Source of the DNA: Gp13-AA77 sp036521995
GTDB taxonomy: Bacteria > Acidobacteriota > Terriglobia > UBA7540
DNA length: 5,463 nucleotides
Direction: 5' to 3'
Assembly: GCA_036521995.1 (NCBI GenBank)
Contig: DATDGR010000120.1
Coordinates: forward strand, 1 to 5,463
A program made the translations under genes and the position numbers. The stretch's first letter is position 1, and every line of letters begins with the position of its first letter. Below the pieces are notes generated by a model that saw only the letters and a list, made by a program, of their open reading frames with translations, was not told where the DNA came from and did not search any database. This document shows, one piece after another, positions 1 to 5,463 of the stretch.

Positions 1-1257
1 AACACCGTGGTGCGGGGCGGCTACGGCATGTTCTACGACCAAACCTTCGGCGACGTCTACTTCCAAAAGGCGAACAACCCGCCGTTCGTCGCCATCAACA
101 CGGGGAACATTGCCTCGGCCCTCCCTCAGTTCGAGTCCGGCCAGCTTGTGCCCGGCACAGGTCAGGTGATCCAGAACGCGTTAACCGGCCTGGTGGGCAC
201 GGCCTATCCCACGCTCAGCCCATTCCAGCTGAACTTCCAAAACGCTTTCATCCAGGAATGGGCTCTGGGAGTGCAGCGGCAGGTGCGCAGCTCCTGGCTG
301 TTTGACCTCGGTTACGTGGGAACCCGTGGCTTGCACCTGGTGCAGGAGACCGATCCCAATCAACCCGTCAACCTCACTGTTAGTCCTTCGCCCGCCACGC
401 TGGCCGCCTGCGAGGCAGGTGCTTGCCAGCGGCCTTACCCTCTTCTTTCGGGCTTCTCTTACACCCAATCCTCGGGGAGTTCGATCTACAATGCCTTGCA
501 GTTCAAAGTCGAACGGCGCTTCTCGCGAGGGTTGTCGTTGCTCGGTTCCTACACCTACTCCAAGTCGATCGACACAACCTCGGGCCCTTTCAGCGACTCG
601 CGGAATGCCAACTTCCCCCAGAACTCGTATGACGTGGCCGCCGAAAGGGCAGTCTCGGACTTCAACTTCCCGCAGCGGCTCTCGGTGGCCTACCTCTGGG
701 CGATGCCGTTCGGCGCTACCGTGGTGAAACTTGACAATCCGCACTGGAACTACTTGGTTGAGGGTTGGCAGGTGGGCGGGGTCATCACGGCCCAGTCCGG
801 ACCACCCTTCACACCCGTGGTCAGCGGGGACATCAGCGGAGCTGACGAGTCGCAGATTACGGGCACCAACAACGCCACCGACCGCCCGAATCTGACGGGC
901 ACCTCCTTCTATCCCACCCGGCAGACGCCGCAAGCCTGGATGAATACTTCCGCTTTCAGCATCCCGCCGAGCTTCACCTTCGGCAATGCCGGCCGGAACA
1001 TCCTGCGTGGCCCGGGTCTCGCAAGCTGGGACTTCTCCCTCCTGCGGAATTTTCGCCTGCGTGAGTCCACAAACCTCGAGTTTCGCGCCGAGATGTTTAA
1101 TATCCTGAACCGCCCCAATTTCGATATTCCACAGCGCGACCTGGCTTCGCCCAGCTTCGGACAGATCTTTAACACCCTGCAGCCCCAAGCTGGGCTGGTC
1201 TCGGGCGGGCCGGGCGAGCCGCGGGAGCTTCAGCTAGCCTTGAGGCTACAATGGTAG
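1..1257 (+). CDS. TonB-dependent receptor, Oar-like outer-membrane beta-barrel protein (C-terminal part; 5' end outside window)
   Basis: The reading frame is open from the first base and ends with TAG at 1255-1257, so 418 C-terminal residues are visible. The GTG at position 7 is an internal valine, not a start: the segment around it, VVRGGYGMFYD (residues 3-13), is a typical internal motif of acidobacterial Oar-like receptors. Other family-like stretches are EWALGVQRQ (86-94), DLGYVGTRG (102-110), YTYSKSID (184-191), NILRGPG (333-339) and LEFRAEMFNILNRPNF (359-374). The alternating hydrophobic/aromatic pattern and the end LQLALRLQW suit outer-membrane beta-strands with a terminal aromatic residue recognised by the BAM machinery. 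In this family a carboxypeptidase-regulatory-like domain and a plug domain precede the barrel; neither is visible here. Known members are outer-membrane proteins presumed to take up oligomeric substrates using TonB energy; the substrate cannot be told. Two close cysteines (137 and 142) could form a disulfide in a loop. Family call is confident; function within the family is open. Confidence 0.9.
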   Translation, partial: NTVVRGGYGMFYDQTFGDVYFQKANNPPFVAINTGNIASALPQFESGQLVPGTGQVIQNALTGLVGTAYPTLSPFQLNFQNAFIQEWALGVQRQVRSSWLFDLGYVGTRGLHLVQETDPNQPVNLTVSPSPATLAACEAGACQRPYPLLSGFSYTQSSGSSIYNALQFKVERRFSRGLSLLGSYTYSKSIDTTSGPFSDSRNANFPQNSYDVAAERAVSDFNFPQRLSVAYLWAMPFGATVVKLDNPHWNYLVEGWQVGGVITAQSGPPFTPVVSGDISGADESQITGTNNATDRPNLTGTSFYPTRQTPQAWMNTSAFSIPPSFTFGNAGRNILRGPGLASWDFSLLRNFRLRESTNLEFRAEMFNILNRPNFDIPQRDLASPSFGQIFNTLQPQAGLVSGGPGEPRELQLALRLQW

Positions 1258-1305
1258 CCTAATAATCGAGCACACCGACCCCCACGACAGAAATTGGCGA
1301 GAGTC

Positions 1306-1326
1306 GAGTCCAGCGCTTCGCGACTC
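1306..1326. terminator. Weak hairpin in the convergent gap, possible bidirectional terminator
   Basis: GAGTC (1306-1310) pairs with GACTC (1322-1326), and inside it GCG (1313-1315) pairs with CGC (1319-1321) around CTT, leaving a two-base CA bulge. It lies between the converging stops at 1257 and 1334, where a shared terminator would be expected. No T-run follows on either strand, so it is not a classical intrinsic terminator. GAGTCG at 1301-1306 can pair with CGACTC at 1321-1326 as an alternative fold. Confidence 0.25.
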
Positions 1327-1333
1327 CACTTCT

Positions 1334-4300
1334 TCACTTGCTGCTCTTCGTGGCGGGCGCGAGAGGTGGGATCAGCCGGTACGCGGGCCGACTCTCGTAT
1401 GACTCGACGTACTGCCGAAGTGCCGGGCTGTCGACGCGCTCGGCAGCCGGGTAAGGATAGTTCGACATCCGGTAAAAGGGAAGAGGCCCGCTCGTCCGGA
1501 ATTCGGCCGTGTTAGGCTCACCGTCCTTGGCGTAACCGCGCGCGTAGAGAAAATAGTCTCGCTGCCAGCCCTCAGGCAAGGGCCGAAGCCGCTTCGTGTC
1601 GAAGCTCACCGTCATTTCATCGCCGGCGGCCATCACGACCAGGCGGTCATCCGCCGAAGTCACCAGGTCGTCCACGGGTCCGTATCTCGTGTAGTGGCCG
1701 GCAAACGGATTCCAGGGAGCGCTCACCAACCGCTGCGTGTAATCGAAATTGTCGGGCTTCACGTGGCGAGCGTCGGTGATGAGAGTGGAAAAGCCGCGAT
1801 AATGCAGGTCCGCGGAGGCCAGAGGCAGTTCAACAGCAGGCCGTGTGGACCGGGTTTCAGGCGTGCCCGCGCGAATCCCGGCCGGCTGCGCGAGGGTCTG
1901 TCCCGGTCCGAACGGGTTCGGCAAGCGGCGATCGTCGAGGCTGAGAAAGATCTGGTCCCAGTAGACACATAGGTTGGTCACGATGCGCACGTGGTGGTCG
2001 TCGGAAAGGAACTTGCCGGCGAGGTCGACGCGGAACGTGCGATTGGTGCCGCTCGGCAGACCCATGTCCGGCACTGCGGTGACCCACTTGCCGCTCCGGT
2101 CCCGTACCTGCAGGTAGGGCGAGATCATCGAGAGATGCTGGTTGGTCTCGAGCGCCCTCGCGGCATTGGAATCTGTCCAGAAGACCCAGCCGGTCAGCCA
2201 CAGGGCCGGCTGGGCTGAGGTGGGAAACCAACCGAGATCGAGCGTCAGTGCGTGCAGATCGGCCAGGCCCAGGATGCGGTCGCGACGGAAGTCGGTGGGG
2301 TAACGGCCGTCCACCCGTCGAACAAGGGAAAGCACATCATGACCGCGATTGTCCACCGCTGAGAAGGGCTCAATCTTATTGCGCACGGCGTAGATCTCAG
2401 GCAGCGCGGGCGTGGAGGCATAAATCTCATTGGCGTAAATTGACTCGGACACCGGATGATCGATGGCCGCGAGGCGGAGCTCGTCGAAATAGTCCGTCTC
2501 GCGCATTTCGCTCGTGACCTGGAAGGTGAGCTTGCCGTTCTGCGGACGCAAGCTGCTGCCGAGCCGCACTACCTGGTCCGGGTTGGGCCGGACGCGCGTG
2601 CCGTCCGGCGCCAGCTCGCCGATCGGCGCCACGCCCATGATGTCGCTGAGGAAAACGTATTGGCGGCCATTCCAGACGTAAAGGAACGGGCACGAGCTCG
2701 CCAGACGTTCGGACTCCCGCACGTCCACGGACTTGCCGGCGGCCACGTCGATTTCATTTTCGACGATGAGATTCGGCCAGGTGACGCGCACCACGTCCAG
2801 CTTGTCAATCTTGCCTGTGAAGATGCGGATCGGGCTGCCGGTGGCCAGCATCTTTTTGTAAAAATCCCCCGACTTGAACTCCACCACGCTGCCCACGCCC
2901 TGCTTGTTGCTCTTGTAGCCGTCGAGCGCCACACTCGACCAGTGCGCCGGCGGCCCTTCCAGCACCCGAAGCTCGCCGTTGACCGAAGACACTAGCAAGT
3001 CCAGTTTCGCTGGGCTCGTGAGCGAAGCTGTCGTCAGCGAGCCGGGAGTGGAACCCGTGTTCGCCGGGCTCGTGACGTCGACCGCTTGGAACTGGCCCCC
3101 CCGGTTGAGGGCGGCGTGTAAATGACCCGAGGAGTCAAAAGCGACGAGGTCATCGAATCCGTCTCCGTCAAGGTCTGCCAAGGTTCCCAGCGTGCCAAAC
3201 AAGCTGTGACTGAGCGGCAGCGGGGGCGGTAGATCGGCCGCCTGAAATAGTCCGCCGCCGCGGCCCCAAAGGACGCTGTAGCCTTGCGGCGACCACAGGA
3301 CAAGATCAAAAATGCCGTCGTGATTCAGGTCCGCCACTTCGGCGTCGACCGCCGGCAGCTTGCTGAAATCAGCGCCCGCCGCCGCCGTGGCGTCAGCGAA
3401 GCGGTCCTCGCCCTGATTGAGGAACAACAAAGGAGGCGCATCCTCGCGCAGAAAAACGAGGTCGGCATAGCCGTCGTCGTTGAAGTCCGCAAAGACGGCG
3501 TTCCGCATCTTGCCCCGCGCCGCGCCGAGGCCTGCGGACGTGGTCACGTCCGAAAACGTGCCGTCGCCGTTGTTACGATAAAGATGACTCGCCGTCCCTT
3601 CGAAGTCTTGCGGAAAACGGAACGAGGCCTTGTAGGGCGGGGTGGCGAGATCGGTGTAGGCCGTGGTGACGATGTCGAGAAATCCGTCGTTGTCAGAGTC
3701 GAACGCTAGCACGTGGGTATCAAGCTCGCCGGGCTTGGCCGTGAGACCCGCCTTGGCAGTTTCGTTCGCAAAGCTGCCGTCGCCACGGTTACGGTAGACG
3801 GTGACACCGCCGAGTCCAGCTACCAGCAGGCTCGGATGCCCGCTGTTGTCATAGTCGGCGAAGACGGCGGAAAGGCCGCGGCCGTCGCCGGCCACGCCGG
3901 CCTTCTCCGTGACGTCGATAAAGCCGCCTTTGCCGTTGTTGTGCAGAAGCTGATTGCGCCCGCCAGGTTCGACGATGTAGAGATCCGGATGGCCGTCGCC
4001 GTCGTAATCACCGACCGCAAAGGAAGGTGGGAAGATGGGCAGAAGGGTCCGGCGGGCAAGATCCAATGAATACTCGCCGGCTTTGATCTCAATGGCTTCG
4101 GCGGCCTGGGCGCGGTTCGAACCCGTGCGGATTCCCAGCCGCGAGGTCACATCCGCGAAGGCCGGCACCCCGGTGCTGGAGGCCGCGGATGGCGTCAAGG
4201 CCGCCGGCGGCACCAGGATGGCCCCATAGCGGCCGGCTTCGAGAGCCGGATACTGAATGGAGATGTTTGGAACCTTGTCGCGCAGCGACTGGTTGATCTT

Positions 4301-5008
4301 GAGATATTTCTGCGCTTCGTCGGGGCGTCTCAGGCGGGTGAGAATCGTGAAGATGTGAAAGGTGGCGGCGACGTAGAAGTTCTGTGCCCGGCCGAAGCCC
4401 ATGTCCGACACGCGTTCGAAGGCGTCCAGAGCTTCGGGCAGTTTCTTCTCAGCGAAGTAGACGGTGCCCAGGTTGAACCAGGCCGCCGGGTCGCTCGGGT
4501 CGGCGCCGGTCACATGCTTGAGCTCGGCCTCCGCGTCCGGATATCGCTGCTCCCGCTTGTAGAGAACGCCGAGGTTGTAGTGCACGGCCAGGAGCTTGGC
4601 GTCCATCTGCAGGGCGGTGTTGAGTTCCCCGAGAGCCTGGTCGAGCTGGTTGTCCTGCATCAGGGCGAGGCCCAGGTCCAGATGGTCGGTGGTAAAAGCC
4701 TGGCCTGAACCCACCACCTTCTCGAACTGTTCCACGGCCTCGTCATACTTTCCCTGCTCGTAGTAGGCCTTGCCAAGATTGCGGAACCGCTGAACCTCCG
4801 CCGCTGTAAAAGCGGGCCCGCGCGCGGCGGCAGGACCGTCCGGCGTGGGGAAATCCAGCGCCGTGCCAGGACCTGGCGCCGCGCGCTGACCCAGCGAAAT
4901 CAAGCCAACGGCGGCGGCCACCAGAATCAGGCCGGATAGGCGAAAAAGTCGGCGCCGGAATCGGGCAGGCCGGTCGGTCCCGTCCAGCGGCGCAAAGGGT
5001 CGGCTCAT
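1334..5008 (-). CDS. Exported TPR / FG-GAP (VCBS) / ASPIC-UnbV-like (CRTAC1-type) multidomain protein, 1224 aa
   Basis: Complete gene, ATG at 5008-5006 and TGA at 1336-1334. Residues 18-23 are RRRLFR, followed by a hydrophobic stretch (24-39): a signal anchor or signal peptide, with a loosely Tat-like RRLFRL. A Pro/Ala/Gly-rich linker leads to about five TPR-like repeats (roughly 71-104, 106-138, 140-172, 174-206, 209-242), e.g. LGKAYYEQGKYDEAVEQFEK. Residues about 285-690 form an FG-GAP/VCBS propeller-like region with Asp-rich, calcium-type loops at 334 (DYDGDGHPD), 385, 437 (DSDNDGFLD), 508 (DFNDDGYAD), 560 (DLNHDGIFD) and 612 (DLDGDGFDD). The loop at 385 (DYDNSGHPS) has lost acidic residues. 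Residues about 697-765 resemble ASPIC/UnbV (QGVGSVVEF, LDVVRVTWPN). The remaining ~450 residues, opening with CPFLYVWNGRQYVF (773-786), match no domain I can name. The likely site is the periplasm or cell surface, in protein-protein or carbohydrate contacts; no catalytic motif is seen. Start chosen because TATAAT lies just upstream and the anchor follows. Domain call firm, biological role unknown. Confidence 0.9.
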   Translation of the reverse strand: MSRPFAPLDGTDRPARFRRRLFRLSGLILVAAAVGLISLGQRAAPGPGTALDFPTPDGPAAARGPAFTAAEVQRFRNLGKAYYEQGKYDEAVEQFEKVVGSGQAFTTDHLDLGLALMQDNQLDQALGELNTALQMDAKLLAVHYNLGVLYKREQRYPDAEAELKHVTGADPSDPAAWFNLGTVYFAEKKLPEALDAFERVSDMGFGRAQNFYVAATFHIFTILTRLRRPDEAQKYLKINQSLRDKVPNISIQYPALEAGRYGAILVPPAALTPSAASSTGVPAFADVTSRLGIRTGSNRAQAAEAIEIKAGEYSLDLARRTLLPIFPPSFAVGDYDGDGHPDLYIVEPGGRNQLLHNNGKGGFIDVTEKAGVAGDGRGLSAVFADYDNSGHPSLLVAGLGGVTVYRNRGDGSFANETAKAGLTAKPGELDTHVLAFDSDNDGFLDIVTTAYTDLATPPYKASFRFPQDFEGTASHLYRNNGDGTFSDVTTSAGLGAARGKMRNAVFADFNDDGYADLVFLREDAPPLLFLNQGEDRFADATAAAGADFSKLPAVDAEVADLNHDGIFDLVLWSPQGYSVLWGRGGGLFQAADLPPPLPLSHSLFGTLGTLADLDGDGFDDLVAFDSSGHLHAALNRGGQFQAVDVTSPANTGSTPGSLTTASLTSPAKLDLLVSSVNGELRVLEGPPAHWSSVALDGYKSNKQGVGSVVEFKSGDFYKKMLATGSPIRIFTGKIDKLDVVRVTWPNLIVENEIDVAAGKSVDVRESERLASSCPFLYVWNGRQYVFLSDIMGVAPIGELAPDGTRVRPNPDQVVRLGSSLRPQNGKLTFQVTSEMRETDYFDELRLAAIDHPVSESIYANEIYASTPALPEIYAVRNKIEPFSAVDNRGHDVLSLVRRVDGRYPTDFRRDRILGLADLHALTLDLGWFPTSAQPALWLTGWVFWTDSNAARALETNQHLSMISPYLQVRDRSGKWVTAVPDMGLPSGTNRTFRVDLAGKFLSDDHHVRIVTNLCVYWDQIFLSLDDRRLPNPFGPGQTLAQPAGIRAGTPETRSTRPAVELPLASADLHYRGFSTLITDARHVKPDNFDYTQRLVSAPWNPFAGHYTRYGPVDDLVTSADDRLVVMAAGDEMTVSFDTKRLRPLPEGWQRDYFLYARGYAKDGEPNTAEFRTSGPLPFYRMSNYPYPAAERVDSPALRQYVESYESRPAYRLIPPLAPATKSSK

Positions 5009-5019
5009 AGCAAGAGCGC

Positions 5020-5025
5020 ATTATA
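5020..5025 (-). promoter_or_regulatory. Consensus -10 box (TATAAT) of the TPR/FG-GAP gene, near-leaderless
   Basis: On the minus strand TATAAT ends 11 bases before the ATG at 5008. A start site about 7 bases past the -10 box would leave an mRNA leader of only about 4-5 bases. The 11 bases between (GCGCTCTTGCT) hold no Shine-Dalgarno sequence, which agrees with leaderless or near-leaderless translation. The -35 region is poor (CGAATG at a 17-bp spacing), so an activator or a strong -10 dependence is possible. Confidence 0.5.
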
Positions 5026-5115
5026 CAATGCCGCGCCGCCGGCATTCGGAATGAAGTCGGAAAGCAACGGAGGCCGCCTTTCGGCACACCCGGCCATTTC
5101 TCGGCGAAGCGGATC

Positions 5116-5153
5116 CGGCGAGAGTCAATTATCGGTCAATTCTCTCCGTGCCG
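5116..5153. other. Bulged inverted repeat in the intergenic region
   Basis: CGGC (5116-5119) pairs with GCCG (5150-5153), GAGAG (5120-5124) with CTCTC (5142-5146), and AATT (5127-5130) with AATT (5138-5141), around the loop ATCGGTC. There is a two-base bulge (TC) on the left arm and a three-base bulge (CGT) on the right. The loop flanks also make a direct TCAATT repeat (5125-5130 and 5136-5141). It sits about 110 bp upstream of the TPR/FG-GAP gene and just before a + strand promoter-like sequence. It could be an operator, the terminator of an unseen leftward transcript, or chance; no T-run follows on either strand. Confidence 0.3.
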
Positions 5154-5154
5154 C

Positions 5155-5183
5155 TTGACGAGGTTCCATTAATGCCGTATATG
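5155..5183 (+). promoter_or_regulatory. Predicted sigma70-type promoter reading rightward toward the repeat array
   Basis: TTGACG (5155-5160; five of six bases of TTGACA) is followed after exactly 17 bp by TATATG (5178-5183; four of six bases of TATAAT). Transcription would begin near 5190 and run through the two hairpins and the repeat array. This is a pattern match only; the -10 box is imperfect. Confidence 0.4.
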
Positions 5184-5187
5184 GGAG

Positions 5188-5197
5188 AGGAGGTGAT
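5188..5197 (+). promoter_or_regulatory. Near-perfect Shine-Dalgarno-like sequence without a well-spaced start codon
   Basis: AGGAGGTGAT is complementary to the 3' end of 16S rRNA over its full ten bases. No start codon lies at the usual 5-9 base spacing: TTG at 5197-5199 is too close and the first downstream ATG (5213) is about 19 bases from GGAGG. ATG at 5181 and GTG at 5193 open a frame of at most 21 codons that overlaps the motif itself. It may be fortuitous, a remnant of a lost gene, or part of a non-coding RNA. Confidence 0.3.
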
Positions 5198-5212
5198 TGC
5201 CGCCCTCGAATC

Positions 5213-5326
5213 ATGGCATCGATATCGGGGCTCATTGCAGAGCTAGAGAATGTCAGTCCGCACTCGAAATCGAGTGATTTGTGGCCGTCTGGAGAATTGC
5301 GGTCCGGAGGCCATCGAAGAAAATGA
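5213..5326 (+). CDS. Doubtful small ORF, 37 residues, no known relatives
   Basis: ATG at 5213 opens a frame of 37 codons ending with TGA at 5324-5326. The product would start MASISGLIAELENVSP and end in a basic Gly/Arg/Lys-rich tail (SGGHRRK). I recognise no family. In favour: it lies downstream of a promoter-like sequence and a strong Shine-Dalgarno-like motif. Against: the Shine-Dalgarno spacing is about 19 bases, and the second half is fully overlapped by two hairpins, which suggests a structural constraint rather than coding. It could also be the broken end of a former gene. Confidence 0.12.
   Translation: MASISGLIAELENVSPHSKSSDLWPSGELRSGGHRRK
5261..5276. other. Perfect 6-bp hairpin (CACTCG/CGAGTG, AAAT loop)
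   Basis: CACTCG (5261-5266) and CGAGTG (5271-5276) are exact reverse complements separated by AAAT. It stands only four bases from the longer hairpin at 5281-5314, so the two would stack side by side in a transcript. A dyad operator site is the alternative reading. Confidence 0.45.
5281..5314. other. Long stem-loop, about 12 bp with one bulge, just before the A-rich stretch
   Basis: TGGCC (5282-5286) pairs with GGCCA (5309-5313), and TCTGGA (5288-5293) pairs with TCCGGA (5303-5308) through one G-U wobble. G5287 is a single bulge and the loop is GAATTGCGG. G5281 and T5314 can add a further G-U pair. On the + strand it is followed by an A-rich tract, not a T-rich one. On the minus strand, by contrast, a T-rich tract precedes the stem rather than following it, so neither direction gives an intrinsic terminator. 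It may belong to a structured RNA upstream of the repeat array. Confidence 0.45.
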
Positions 5327-5342
5327 AAAAATGAAAAAATAC
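5315..5342 (+). repeat. A-rich stretch with 8-bp tandem repeat, bordering the array
   Basis: TGAAAAAA occurs twice head to tail (5324-5331 and 5332-5339) inside an A-rich run that marks the switch from GC-rich DNA to the AT-rich array. An AT-rich segment immediately before a repeat array is reminiscent of a leader, but this is only an analogy. Polymerase slippage is enough to explain the tandem copy. Confidence 0.55.
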
Positions 5343-5366
5343 ATCCCACGATATAACTGAAAACAA
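5343..5366 (+). repeat. Repeat unit 1
   Basis: Block 1 is at 5343-5352, variable segment ATAAC at 5353-5357 and block 2 TGAAAACAA at 5358-5366. It matches unit 2 at 21 of 24 positions, all differences being in the variable segment. Unlike units 2 and 3, its variable segment is not complementary to block 2. A 25-bp segment with a seven-A run follows (5367-5391). Confidence 0.7.
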
Positions 5367-5391
5367 GCAACTTAAAAAAACAGGTCGGCAC

Positions 5392-5431
5392 ATCCCACGA
5401 TATTGTTGAAAACAAAGGACATAAGCCCATT
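5392..5431 (+). repeat. Repeat unit 2 (40 bp including its trailing segment)
   Basis: Block 1 is at 5392-5401, variable segment ATTGT at 5402-5406, block 2 TGAAAACAA at 5407-5415 and a 16-bp trailing segment at 5416-5431. TTGTT (5403-5407) and AACAA (5411-5415) form a possible stem around GAA, so the variable segment pairs with the conserved block. Confidence 0.75.
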
Positions 5432-5463
5432 ATCCCACGATCTGCTTGAAAGCAAAAGAGATA
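5432..5463 (+). repeat. Repeat unit 3, cut by the window end
   Basis: Block 1 is at 5432-5441, variable segment CTGCT at 5442-5446 and block 2 TGAAAGCAA at 5447-5455, followed by AAGAGATA at the edge. It matches unit 2 at 26 of 32 positions. TGCT (5443-5446) pairs with AGCA (5451-5454) around TGAA; the single A-to-G change in block 2 is matched by a C on the opposite arm. Confidence 0.72.

Larger units (their letters stand above)
5343..5463 (+). repeat. Array of three two-block repeats with variable segments, continuing past the window edge
   Basis: Three units each carry block 1, ATCCCACGAT (5343, 5392, 5432; identical in all three), and block 2, TGAAARCAA (5358, 5407, 5447), always 15 bp apart. 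The 5 bp between blocks vary (ATAAC, ATTGT, CTGCT). Spacing between units is 49 bp and then 40 bp, so the inter-unit segments are 25 and 16 bp. After block 2, units 2 and 3 also share a diverged octamer (AGGACATA and AAGAGATA, 6 of 8), suggesting a 40-bp true period. These periods are not multiples of three, so the repeats are not protein-coding repeats. GC is about 35% from 5321 on. Segments are too short for ordinary CRISPR spacers. The function is unknown and the right end is not visible. Confidence 0.75.

Noticed and set aside
7..9. GTG at position 7 as the start of the TonB-dependent receptor
   Set aside because: The frame is open to position 1 and the sequence there is a mid-protein motif of the family; the gene begins outside the window.
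181..1188. 335-codon minus-strand ORF opposite the TonB-dependent receptor
   Set aside because: It is a shadow of a clearly real plus-strand gene in GC-rich DNA; its product has no recognisable domain and odd composition.
5332..5361. Mini-ORF reading MKKYIPRYN at the A-rich border
   Set aside because: Nine codons, created by the A-rich tract and the first repeat unit; block 1 followed by an in-frame TGA in all three units is a by-product of the fixed 15-bp offset.
5125..5430. 101-codon minus-strand ORF (MGLCPLFST...)
   Set aside because: It runs through two hairpins and two repeat units whose 49-bp spacing shifts the frame, so the DNA conservation is not protein conservation. No family resemblance and no strong Shine-Dalgarno sequence.
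5343..5463. Standard CRISPR array
   Set aside because: Conserved units of 24 bp contain an internal variable segment, and inter-unit segments are 16 and 25 bp, shorter than normal spacers and of unequal length. No cas gene is in the window.
5343..5463. TIGR array (Tas-type guide array)
   Set aside because: The variable segments are 5 and 16-25 bp, not two similar segments of about 9 bp, and no Tas-like protein is visible. Kept only as an analogy to test when more units are seen.

Overview
The window looks like chromosomal DNA of an acidobacterium-like bacterium (phylum Acidobacteriota, possibly near Solibacter/Bryobacter). This is inferred from protein type: a large-family Oar-like TonB-dependent outer-membrane protein lies next to a TPR + FG-GAP/VCBS + ASPIC/UnbV exported protein, and both families are strongly expanded in that phylum. 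The coding DNA is GC-rich. No rRNA or tRNA gene and no recognisable transposase is visible.

Layout. Positions 1-1257 (+) hold the C-terminal part of a TonB-dependent receptor/Oar-like beta-barrel; its 5' end lies left of the window. A 76-bp convergent gap follows, with a weak hairpin. Positions 1334-5008 (-) hold one complete 1224-residue protein: N-terminal membrane anchor, five TPR-like repeats, six FG-GAP/VCBS calcium-type loops, an ASPIC/UnbV-like segment and a long uncharacterised C-terminal region. It has a consensus TATAAT box so close to the start codon that the mRNA is probably leaderless or nearly so. The two genes converge and so do not form an operon. Both proteins would act at the cell envelope, but nothing in the sequence ties them to one pathway.

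Positions 5009-5463 contain no convincing protein gene but are rich in structure. In order on the + strand they hold: a bulged inverted repeat (5116-5153); a plausible sigma70-type promoter (5155-5183); a near-perfect Shine-Dalgarno sequence with no well-placed start codon (5188-5197); a doubtful 37-codon ORF (5213-5326); two adjacent hairpins (5261-5276 and 5281-5314); an A-rich stretch with an 8-bp tandem repeat; and then three copies of a two-block repeat (5343-5463) that run to the window edge.

The repeat units have two conserved blocks (ATCCCACGAT and TGAAARCAA) at a fixed 15-bp offset, with a 5-bp variable segment between them and 16-25 bp of variable sequence between units. GC falls to about 35% here (50 of 143 bases from 5321 to 5463). 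The array is the most interesting part of the window. It does not fit a standard CRISPR geometry and may be the start of a longer array, an operator cluster or a structured RNA locus whose partner genes lie to the right.
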